Part shown: piece after piece, positions 7,679 through 15,138 of the stretch | Position numbering within the stretch: the stretch's first letter is position 1 | Layout of the letters: every line of letters starts with the position of its first letter | Assembly: GCF_014133895.1 (NCBI RefSeq) | Contig: NC_050729.1 | Location: 434,001 to 498,000, forward strand | DNA length: 64,000 bases | Direction: 5' to 3' | Source of the DNA: Torulaspora globosa | Lineage: Eukaryota; Ascomycota; Saccharomycetes; Saccharomycetales; Saccharomycetaceae | The notes under the pieces: model-generated | What the model saw: the letters and a program-made list of their open reading frames with translations, nothing else | Databases searched by the model: none | Told to the model about the DNA's origin: nothing | Program-made: the position numbers and the translations under genes

Positions 7679-8860
7679 TTATCCAGACGTATTGTCGTTT
7701 GTCTCTTCAGCTTCGGTTAGGAAATCTTGCAGCCTACGAATCGCCCAATTCTTACCAATGAATTTGACCTCCGGATCAGAGGCACCCTCAGTAAGGGTGT
7801 ATTCCTTCCACCAAGCGGGAGATTTGAACCTGGGATCCTCTTCTTCAAGATGACAGTCCTCATGACGGATTCTAGCAAGGTTGGCTCTTAATTCTGCGGC
7901 CACTCTGCTTCGTAGGTCTTGTGCTTCCTTACCATATTTCAGTTCTGCCGAAAGGTCACCAGGAGTTTCTGGATCGTGGTACTTTTCGACCAAATCCCTC
8001 CATTCTTTCCTATATTGCTCGATGACCGAGTCATCTACAGGATCCCCAACAGTGACTTTGATCTCTGCTCCAATATTAGAAGGTATATAGCGTTTGATGC
8101 CGGTGCCTGCTGCTTCTTCCGAAGCGACTTTCTCAAACCCAGTGGTAAAGATTGGAACAATGATAGGCGGTACGGTCGCTTCCAATACCATTCTTGACAC
8201 GCCCCACTTGAAGTACCTCATTGAGTTTGAGAAAGGAGGATGCAGCTGCAGAACAAATCCTTCTGGATAGACATGCAACCAGGACGGCTTGTACCGTTTC
8301 ACAGGAGGTATGTACTCTTCCCTGATGGTTTTCACCATTGGTGGAACCTTCAGCCTAACAGCCTCCGGTTTCTCATGGTGTGGAGTCCACTCTAGGTCAA
8401 GAGTATCATCGGGACTCAACAGTCTTATTGCCGCATCGATTGAGCCCTGGAAGGGACCCACGCCGAACCTCTCAGTTGAAAGGACTTGGCCCAGTGAGAA
8501 GAAAGTACCCAAAAACTTGTTCTTAAAGCAAACATTGTTAGCACCAAGGCACCATCTGATGCTGTCAAGATCGTGGTAGATCCTCCAAGGAAAGACGCCC
8601 CATATAAACGGATCGTCAACCACAGACATATGATTCATCATGGTCATAAGACATCTGTTCTCCCTCTGAGACCGATCAATAGCCTTTTCCAACTTACCAA
8701 AATTGTTTAACTCAACCTTGTAAAGAGTCTTGAGAACCAACTTCGATAGCCCGATAGTTAGGACACAGGTACCATACGAAAAGAACCTCCAAACTGGATT
8801 CTGGCGCGGATATTCATTCAAGAAGTCGTCACCTCGCGACAGCACATTTGGTAGGGACAT
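7679..8860 (-). CDS. TAZ1: Tafazzin, lyso-phosphatidylcholine/cardiolipin transacylase
   Basis: Orthologue of Taz1 (YPR140W, 381 aa; 393 here), the mitochondrial phospholipid-lysophospholipid transacylase that remodels cardiolipin. The acyltransferase signature H-x4-D is present as NHMSVVDDP (His77, Asp82). The second motif appears as FGVGPFQGS near 135, and the third as VYPEGFVLQ around residue 200. The C-terminal half has the KYGKEAQDLRSR helix seen in the yeast enzyme. It is convergent with KAR3 with only 32 bp between stop codons, and divergent from the acyltransferase gene LOA1 with 126 bp between starts. Confidence 0.95.
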   Translation of the reverse strand: MSLPNVLSRGDDFLNEYPRQNPVWRFFSYGTCVLTIGLSKLVLKTLYKVELNNFGKLEKAIDRSQRENRCLMTMMNHMSVVDDPFIWGVFPWRIYHDLDSIRWCLGANNVCFKNKFLGTFFSLGQVLSTERFGVGPFQGSIDAAIRLLSPDDTLDLEWTPHHEKPEAVRLKVPPMVKTIREEYIPPVKRYKPSWLHVYPEGFVLQLHPPFSNSMRYFKWGVSRMVLEATVPPIIVPIFTTGFEKVASEEAAGTGIKRYIPSNIGAEIKVTVGDPVDDSVIEQYRKEWRDLVEKYHDPETPGDLSAELKYGKEAQDLRSRVAAELRANLARIRHEDCHLEEEDPRFKSPAWWKEYTLTEGASDPEVKFIGKNWAIRRLQDFLTEAEETNDNTSG

Positions 8861-8986
8861 CTGCCAGCTTGGCTTGTTCTCTTGTCAATTTCGACCATTC
8901 AAGCAGTGATATATAAGTTGCAAGATGAGATCCAAGACTAGTAACAACGACGAAGAGAACAACACAATAGAGCCGTCAAGATATCG
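8861..8986. promoter_or_regulatory. Compact divergent promoter of TAZ1 and LOA1
   Basis: Only 126 bp separate the two start codons. The stretch includes a TATA-like gatatataag near 8910. Both genes encode phospholipid acyltransferases, so shared regulation is plausible but not shown. Confidence 0.45.
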
Positions 8987-9838
8987 ATGGAGAAGTTCAC
9001 GAACTGGAGAGACAAAGGTACTGGGATTGCTCCTTTCCTACCACCGAGTGTCGGGTCGATCGGCGTAGCCAGCATGGTCGGTTACATCGTCTTAAGCGTT
9101 CTGAAGACAATTCTGATATCTCCATTGGTTGCGGTCTATGTGCTGACTGGGAGCAAGCCCCTGTTCGGGTTAATTGCGTATATTCTCTTTGACTGGAAGG
9201 TCGATGTTACGGTCCAAGGTGTCAAGAGACGTCTACTTAACAAACGGGAACACTATCCCCACGAGAATGCAGTTTACCTGTGCAATTCATCATCTGCGGT
9301 CGACGCCCATGTCCTTGACAGTATAGCGAACGGAGAGCCCTCGTTCTTGATCGCCAGGGACAACCAGCTGTTCAAGATGAGCAAGAGCCAGTACATGCAG
9401 TTTGCACTAGACGGTTCGTTAAACGTCAAGAAATATGGTAAAGAGATACATAGTATCGAGAAGTCCAGCGGCCAGGTAACTTTTATATTCCCCGAGGGGA
9501 CCTGTTCGAACGGGAAAACAGTCCTTCCGTTTGAGATAGATGAGGAGCACTTGGCTGAGTTTTTAGAACCACTTGGAAGCAACGTAGCGGTTCAGGTCAT
9601 CCATTTGAAAACCAACGCTTCTCTTACAACCCCGTTGAGGGTGTCCAAGTGGGAGTTCGTCAGCAGAGCAATAGTGAACGGCGTCCACGTCAAGGTGAAG
9701 ATGCATGAGCCACAGGGCTTGAGGCCGCTCGAGAAGCTAAGAGTTGTCATGAATGATGGGAACAAGTTCAAGCTAGTCTCAAAGACATTGAATGTCGAAG
9801 CCAAGAGAAAGTTTGTAGAAGAATACGAGAAACGTTAA
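8987..9838 (+). CDS. LOA1: Lysophosphatidic acid acyltransferase-like protein Loa1/Vps66
   Basis: Orthologue of YPR139C (Loa1/Vps66, 300 aa; 283 here), reported as an oleoyl-CoA-preferring lysophosphatidic acid acyltransferase of ER and lipid droplets. The N-terminus MEKFTNWRDKGTGIAPFLP matches the yeast protein. A hydrophobic segment near 28-75 would anchor it in membrane. The second acyltransferase motif is clear as FPEGTCSNGKTVLPF. The first motif, normally N-H-x4-D, reads NSSSAVD: the His is Ser, although the Asp is kept. The yeast protein also lacks that His. The stop codon overlaps the stop of the convergent neighbour. Confidence 0.93.
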   Translation: MEKFTNWRDKGTGIAPFLPPSVGSIGVASMVGYIVLSVLKTILISPLVAVYVLTGSKPLFGLIAYILFDWKVDVTVQGVKRRLLNKREHYPHENAVYLCNSSSAVDAHVLDSIANGEPSFLIARDNQLFKMSKSQYMQFALDGSLNVKKYGKEIHSIEKSSGQVTFIFPEGTCSNGKTVLPFEIDEEHLAEFLEPLGSNVAVQVIHLKTNASLTTPLRVSKWEFVSRAIVNGVHVKVKMHEPQGLRPLEKLRVVMNDGNKFKLVSKTLNVEAKRKFVEEYEKR

Positions 9839-10998
9839 TAGTAACCAGCTGCTGCTGACGGCGAAGCCACTTCCTGCAACCTGGAGGTCTCACGATTAAA
9901 GAACCACTGCGAACCCTTCAACTCGGGAGCTTTACCTCGGGGGAACAGCTTCCTCAAGGTGGCCTCGTCAGCCTCCACTTTCTGGTACGCTAGTTTTTCG
10001 TTCATCTGTTGATATCTGTAGCGCAGCAACTGCGCAAGCGGGATCACAAAATCGTCCAAGGTCAAAGCCAGCACGGGTATCAGTTCCTCCCTCCTGGATC
10101 GCCTGATCCAGCGAAGGGTTTTTCTTGGATTCTTGGTCCTTTTTCCGATCGCATTCTTCAAGAAGTCCGTTTTCTTCCTGCTGGCCAGGATCGAGTCGCT
10201 CAAGCGATCCGCAGGCACGATCTGCGACAGATACCGTATTGCCTGGTCCACCATGCCAAGCGCCACGCCACACTGGTCCTTGGAGTACTGGTCCAACGAC
10301 AGCAGAAGAAACGTCAAACAGTTGAGATAGCTCACCAAGGGCTTATTGACAACAGTGCTCGCTGAGCATTTCGTAGCCGTGTTGTAGCAACCAATGACCA
10401 ATTTCGCATACAGCGAACTGTTAGTGGCCAACTGCGCGACGTCGTGGTCCCGGAAGTCCAGCACCGCGTCCCTCCGACCGCTGTAGACCTTCGATCGCAG
10501 TTTCGACAGCGACAGCACCACCACGCTCATCTGCTGCAGAAACTGAAGCTCCAGCTTCAACGTATTGATGAGTCTGAACAGGTTCTGCCTCGCCTCAGCG
10601 CCGAACGCCTGCATATGCTGCTGTTCGACAAACTGCAGCAGCCCAACGCCTCTCTTCAGACAAGCACCACTGCTTCCCCACGCAGAGTCCGCCAGCGGCG
10701 ACCCATACGCCCGCTCCAGCATCTCCAGCGACAGCTCCTGCTCCAGATACGCCACATCCACCACGGCGACGGCCACCTCGCACTCCAGCGCCTGCTCAGT
10801 CCCATCAAGGCCCAAGATTTCGCCCGCATAGCCCAACAGCACATCAATCCGTGACAAAACGTCGCCTCCATCGCTCGCAATCGCACTCACACACGCATTC
10901 CTCGCTGCCACCACCTCGGGTTTTCCTTCCACTGCTGCGGGCGCTCGCCCAGGCAGCTCGATCGGCAACTCCCCAGCAAAAGAGAACCCGGCTGCCAT
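9835..10998 (-). CDS. YGR122W-like protein (PalC/BRO1-domain, Rim pH-response pathway)
   Basis: Best assigned to YGR122W of S. cerevisiae (402 aa), which belongs to the fungal PalC group and works with ESCRT-III in alkaline-pH (Rim101) signalling. From the ATG at 10998 it is 387 residues. An upstream in-frame GTG would add 19 basic residues but is unlikely to be the start. The sequence is helical, and its BRO1-like features include a central ARQNLFRLINTLKLELQFLQ-type helix and a YLNCLTFLLLSLDQYSKDQ stretch. Assignment rests on general similarity and position: in S. cerevisiae YGR122W is next to MEP1 (YGR121C), as here. Its stop overlaps that of LOA1 at TTAA (9835-9838). Confidence 0.82.
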   Translation of the reverse strand: MAAGFSFAGELPIELPGRAPAAVEGKPEVVAARNACVSAIASDGGDVLSRIDVLLGYAGEILGLDGTEQALECEVAVAVVDVAYLEQELSLEMLERAYGSPLADSAWGSSGACLKRGVGLLQFVEQQHMQAFGAEARQNLFRLINTLKLELQFLQQMSVVVLSLSKLRSKVYSGRRDAVLDFRDHDVAQLATNSSLYAKLVIGCYNTATKCSASTVVNKPLVSYLNCLTFLLLSLDQYSKDQCGVALGMVDQAIRYLSQIVPADRLSDSILASRKKTDFLKNAIGKRTKNPRKTLRWIRRSRREELIPVLALTLDDFVIPLAQLLRYRYQQMNEKLAYQKVEADEATLRKLFPRGKAPELKGSQWFFNRETSRLQEVASPSAAAGYY

Positions 10999-11433
10999 TG
11001 CGGTTTTCCTTGCTCGCTTCGACCGGCTTCGCTGGAACCACTGTTCCCTGATCACCGCCTGCTGCTAATCGATCGACAGAGGGCATGCTCGTACAGCCAC
11101 GCCAGACGGTTTCTTTTCGTCGCAGCCGGCCGTCTGATTGGCCGACGCGGGCGATGCGGCGTCGCCAGTTGCCTCGGGTTTGGACGCAAGCTTATCGATT
11201 GGTGAGCAGTGGGTTAAACAGAAAGCTTATTTTCTGATAAGAAAGCTGTTTTTCGTCAAATCCTGGGGCACAATCGTTGATGGATAGCAGCGAAAACAGC
11301 TGTTGTAAGGCAGTGTGATGAGCTTGAAATATTCGTAAGGGTCAGGGCTCTCTTGATAAAAGAATCTCTTAATTGCAGTGGGCAATCCACTGAAAGTTTC
11401 TTGGCGACCAGCTTGACTAACGGCAGCACACTG
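10999..11433. promoter_or_regulatory. Divergent region before the ammonium permease with three GATA sites
   Basis: The 435-bp region between YGR122W-like and MEP holds CTTATC at 11191-11196, GATAAG at 11236-11241 and GATAA at 11355-11359. These are binding sites for the Gln3/Gat1 GATA activators that drive nitrogen-catabolite-repressed genes such as MEP1-3. They lie 75-245 bp upstream of the permease start. Confidence 0.6.
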
Positions 11434-12858
11434 ATGGTTGAGCAGAGTAGTTTCGATGGCGCAACGGTAGCGTTCATGATACTGGGAGCGTCGCTAGTGT
11501 TCATCATGTGTCCCGGGCTCGGGTTTCTGTACTCTGGGCTGGCGAGAAGGAAGTCAGCGTTGGCCCTGATATGGGCAGTGCTGATGGCGACGCATGTTGG
11601 GATGCTGCAGTGGTACTTTTGGGGTTACTCGCTGGCGTTCTCGAAGACGGCGCCGAATAACAAGTTTATCGGCAATGTGGACTCGATCGGGTTCCGAAAC
11701 GTGTATGGGGCCGTTGGCGCCTCTGCCATGTACCCTGAGATAGCGTTTGCAGCGTTCGAGATGATGTTTCTGTGCGTTACCTTGAGCATTATCGCTGGAG
11801 CGACCGCTGAAAGGGGCAGGCTGCTCCCGCATATGGTGTTCCTGTTTCTGTTTGCCACGCTGGTGTATTGTCCCGTTACGTACTGGATCTGGGCTCCTGG
11901 CGGCTGGGCGTTCCAGTGGGAGGTGCTGGACTGGGCTGGCGGCGGTCCCGTGGAGATCCTCAGCGCTGTTGGCGGATACGTTTACTCGTACTTCCTGGGA
12001 AGGCGTAAGGAGAGCCTGCTGATCAACTTCAGGCCGCACAATGTGTCGATGGTGACGCTGGGCACTTCTCTTCTGTGGTTTGGGTGGCTGTTGTTCAACT
12101 CGGCCAGCTCGCTATCGCCCAATATGAGATCGGTGTATGCCTTCATGAATACCAACGTCAGCGCCATCACGGGCGGGATGACGTGGTGCTTGCTGGACTT
12201 TAGGCTCGAGAGGAAGTGGTCGACCGTGGGGATGTGTTCCGGTGTGATCTGCGGCCTGGTAGCGGCGACGCCGAGCTCGGGATGCATCACCTTGTATGGT
12301 TCGTTCATCCAGGGCATCGTTGCTGGCGTGGTGTGTAACTTCTCGACGAAGGTCAAGTACTACATGAAAGTGGACGATTCGCTGGACCTGTTGGCGGAGC
12401 ACGGCATCGCCGGGATCGTCGGACTGGTGTTCAATGCATTGTTTGGTGCTGACTGGGTGGTTGGCATGGACGGGACCACCGTTCACGGAGGCGGCTGGCT
12501 CAGTCACAATTGGAAGCAGATGTACAAGCAGATCGCCTACATTGCGGCGTGTGTCGGCTACTGCACGGCGGTGACAGCGATCATCTGCTTTGTGCTCGAT
12601 AAGATCCCAGGCCTGCAGCTGCGGGTCGACGAGCAAGCAGAGGCAGAGGGGCTGGACGAGGACCAGATCGGGGAGTTTGCGTACGACTACGTCGAGGTCA
12701 GAAGAGACTACTATCAGTGGGGCGTCGATACGGACAACAACCACAGTGCCGACGAGCAAGACACGCATAACAATCAGAGTATGGTGGTTGATATGACCGC
12801 GTCTTCGGGCGAGATGAACGACCATTCGGCGCACCTGGAAAAGATTCAACAAGCATGA
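11434..12858 (+). CDS. MEP1: Ammonium permease of the Mep1/Mep3 type
   Basis: Full-length Amt/Mep/Rh ammonium transporter, 474 residues from the ATG at 11434. An in-frame TTG 81 bp upstream is not a credible start. Signature motifs include GLARRKSALALIW, SIIAGATAERGRLLPHMVF and ATPSSGCITLYGS, with eleven membrane helices expected. The first of the two conserved pore histidines is Glu174 (GGGPVEILSAVGG). This distinguishes the yeast Mep1/Mep3 branch from Mep2. The second, His323 (LAEHGIAG), is kept. The hydrophilic C-terminal tail starts with GEFAYDYVEVRRDYY. S. cerevisiae has two copies here (MEP1 next to YGR122W, MEP3 next to LOA1). This single gene touches both neighbours, as expected for their common ancestor. 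Confidence 0.95.
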   Translation: MVEQSSFDGATVAFMILGASLVFIMCPGLGFLYSGLARRKSALALIWAVLMATHVGMLQWYFWGYSLAFSKTAPNNKFIGNVDSIGFRNVYGAVGASAMYPEIAFAAFEMMFLCVTLSIIAGATAERGRLLPHMVFLFLFATLVYCPVTYWIWAPGGWAFQWEVLDWAGGGPVEILSAVGGYVYSYFLGRRKESLLINFRPHNVSMVTLGTSLLWFGWLLFNSASSLSPNMRSVYAFMNTNVSAITGGMTWCLLDFRLERKWSTVGMCSGVICGLVAATPSSGCITLYGSFIQGIVAGVVCNFSTKVKYYMKVDDSLDLLAEHGIAGIVGLVFNALFGADWVVGMDGTTVHGGGWLSHNWKQMYKQIAYIAACVGYCTAVTAIICFVLDKIPGLQLRVDEQAEAEGLDEDQIGEFAYDYVEVRRDYYQWGVDTDNNHSADEQDTHNNQSMVVDMTASSGEMNDHSAHLEKIQQA

Positions 12859-13029
12859 TATTTGTTTACCATTTACTCACTTTAATTTGATTTACTAGGC
12901 ATAGAACATGGATAAATAAATACGGATAAATCTGCAAAGAGAAGCAAACCGGCGGCAGATCAGACGGCTGTCGTGGCATTGGGGCGATGTAGTTTGATGT
13001 TACTTGGGTAGATGGATAAAAATTATATT

Positions 13030-13103
13030 CGACCCCGGTGAGGATTGAACTCACGATCTTGCGATTAACAGTCGCACGCCTTAACCAGCTTGGCCACGGA
13101 GTC
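13030..13103 (-). tRNA. tRNA-Asn (GTT)
   Basis: The minus strand folds as a 74-nt tRNA with acceptor GACTCCG/CGGGGTC, D arm GCCAAGCTGGTTAAGGC, anticodon loop CTGTTAA (anticodon GTT) and T arm GTGAGTTCAATCCTCAC. The discriminator base is G. There is no intron. It is nearly identical to the yeast gene. Confidence 0.97.
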
Positions 13104-13227
13104 TATTTTTTTTGATTGGTGAAATTTAATTTATCCACATGAGGGTCGCAAATGAGAAACTCTCACAGAGACTTGCTTAAAGTCTATAAAAATCTATACT
13201 ATGAGTAAGTGTTTGTACATTTATATC

Positions 13228-14946
13228 TCAAAAGTTGCCCTGCTCAACGACGGCTGAATATATACCATTCCTTGCTTTAGGAACTTTGGAGATCCATCTC
13301 CCCATTTTATGCTCTTTTGCGACACTAGCCAACACTCTGAATGTCTCCCTACTGCTCTTTCCAGATTCCACGACTTGAATTTTTGTGACAACACCTTTGC
13401 AATTGGGCAAATCACCTAATAGTTCGAACTGCCTCAAATTCTCTGAAATCTTCCAAACCTTAATTGCGCCATTCCAGGAACCAGAGATAAAAACGTTAGA
13501 GTATGGAATGGCGTGGATGGCTGTTATCCAGTATGGATGAGAAAGCCTCTTTTCTTCCACCTGTCTGCTTCTGTGCTTCTCGTCCGTTTCCCCAGATATC
13601 TTGCCAAGATCCGGTAAAGGCGACTTACCGTGTGCAAGTCTTACGGTGAAAACAGGCTTCTTCTTCGCCAATGACCATAAACAAATATTACCGTTGTCAG
13701 ACCCCGTCACGAAATGCGAATCATCAACCATGCTCACGACATCGATACTTCCTTCAGCGTAAAAAGTTGGGATTGCACATTCATCTGGATACACCAGTTT
13801 CCCATCTTCTGTCTCCTCAGCATGCTCTTTCAGCCACTTCTTAGCAAGTCTCTCTGGATCATCACCGCCCCTGAAGGTGAGTCTCGTTTCGTCGGGAATC
13901 TTCCACAACATGGCAGTTCTATCACGAGAGCCTACTGTTACACATCTCTCTAAAGAGAGCGAAGAGATATCAGCAACCAGATCATGGTGGCCGTAAAGGG
14001 TCTCCAGTTGTGAGAATTGGTTCACTGAGTAAGTTCTTATTTTGAAGTCGGCGCAGGAAGCATATAGTTGATCTGTGTTTTTCCTAAAAGTCAGTGCTAA
14101 CACTTCACCTCGCCTATCTTTGGTCGGAATAACCTTTACAGGCGCAAGCGATTCCGCGCTCCATATGATTAATTTCCTATCCCTTCCACCACTGACCACA
14201 TACTTGCCATCTGGGGAAGCCGCTACAGTGAGTATTTCATCATAATGTCCTTCTGTCGTATTCTCGTATTCATGCACACTTTGGGGTTGAAACTTCGATC
14301 CTCCCGTGGTATATTTTAGCTTCGTTGGTCTTTTATCGAAATCGGTTATATCATATTTTGTTAATTGAAGACTTTTACTCACCGTGTAAGCATATATTTT
14401 CCCCTTGTCCTTATTGCTCGTCTGTCCATCGCCGTAACTGAATTTATTCATAGGTGGCTGATAACAGCTTATGCAAGTTAAGTTCGTTTCGCCCACTCGG
14501 GTGAAAGAAGTCTTAGCCTCTGACAGTAGTAAGCGGTCCGCAATGAATCTGTAAACGCGTCCCTGCTGCTCAGCTACGTCCTCCTTTAGCCTGGATGCTA
14601 TAATATCTTCGTCCATAGCGCGTGCGTCGAAATTGTTGTAATCATCAGTATCCTCGTTTTGAGCAGAAGCATCTCCTAAAGAAGTGTGGCGATCCATTAA
14701 TATACTTTTAGCGTCCTCTTTAAGGTTTTCCAAGTATTGCTTGGCTAATCTTCTTCTCTTATCCGCAGGATTCTCCCCCTCAAACTCGTCATTTGAGTCT
14801 AATTCCTCGCTATTGACGCCCTCCTCGGCTTCATCAATTGGGCCTGCATCCTCATTCGATGAGGGATCGGTGATATCCTCATCGTGAGGATCTGATGTTT
14901 GCTTTTCTTCCCTGATCCTTCTTCTTTTACTTCCAATTGGAGCCAT
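13228..14946 (-). CDS. RRP9: U3 snoRNP WD40 protein Rrp9
   Basis: Orthologue of Rrp9 (YPR137W, 573 aa; 572 here), the U3-55K component of the U3 small nucleolar RNP in the small-subunit processome. It has an N-terminal basic and acidic tail (SKRRRIREE, then Glu/Asp-rich to about residue 60) and a C-terminal seven-bladed WD40 propeller. Recognisable blades include VAASPDGKYVVSGGRDRKLIIW and FISGSWNGAIKVWK. The ATG at 14946 gives MAPIGSKRRR; an in-frame TTG further upstream is ignored. Exact PAC and RRPE motifs lie about 100 bp upstream, as expected for a ribosome-biogenesis gene. Confidence 0.95.
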   Translation of the reverse strand: MAPIGSKRRRIREEKQTSDPHDEDITDPSSNEDAGPIDEAEEGVNSEELDSNDEFEGENPADKRRRLAKQYLENLKEDAKSILMDRHTSLGDASAQNEDTDDYNNFDARAMDEDIIASRLKEDVAEQQGRVYRFIADRLLLSEAKTSFTRVGETNLTCISCYQPPMNKFSYGDGQTSNKDKGKIYAYTVSKSLQLTKYDITDFDKRPTKLKYTTGGSKFQPQSVHEYENTTEGHYDEILTVAASPDGKYVVSGGRDRKLIIWSAESLAPVKVIPTKDRRGEVLALTFRKNTDQLYASCADFKIRTYSVNQFSQLETLYGHHDLVADISSLSLERCVTVGSRDRTAMLWKIPDETRLTFRGGDDPERLAKKWLKEHAEETEDGKLVYPDECAIPTFYAEGSIDVVSMVDDSHFVTGSDNGNICLWSLAKKKPVFTVRLAHGKSPLPDLGKISGETDEKHRSRQVEEKRLSHPYWITAIHAIPYSNVFISGSWNGAIKVWKISENLRQFELLGDLPNCKGVVTKIQVVESGKSSRETFRVLASVAKEHKMGRWISKVPKARNGIYSAVVEQGNF

Positions 14947-15041
14947 TAGATACGCTCGTTCACGAATGCTAAATACCAGTACCAAAGGGAATATGTTATG
15001 CGCACAACCTAAAGCAACTGATCTTGACCATAATTAAAGTC

Positions 15042-15067
15042 ATCTCATCGCCAATCTTGAAATTTTT
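15042..15067 (-). promoter_or_regulatory. PAC and RRPE motifs for RRP9
   Basis: atctcatcgc (15042-15051) is the exact complement of PAC GCGATGAGAT, and tgaaattttt (15058-15067) is an RRPE-type element 6 bp away. The pair sits about 100 bp upstream of the RRP9 start, the standard arrangement in ribosome-biogenesis promoters. Confidence 0.7.
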
Positions 15068-15138
15068 CACTTCATATCACTAAGTACGCACGCACTTCGC
15101 CATGTCGCGTCACAAATTATTGACGTTTTTAATGGTGA

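Noticed and set aside
11353..11433. Upstream extension of the ammonium permease
   Set aside because: It starts at TTG, and the ATG at 11434 gives the length and N-terminus typical of Mep1/Mep3. The extension also overlaps a GATA site.
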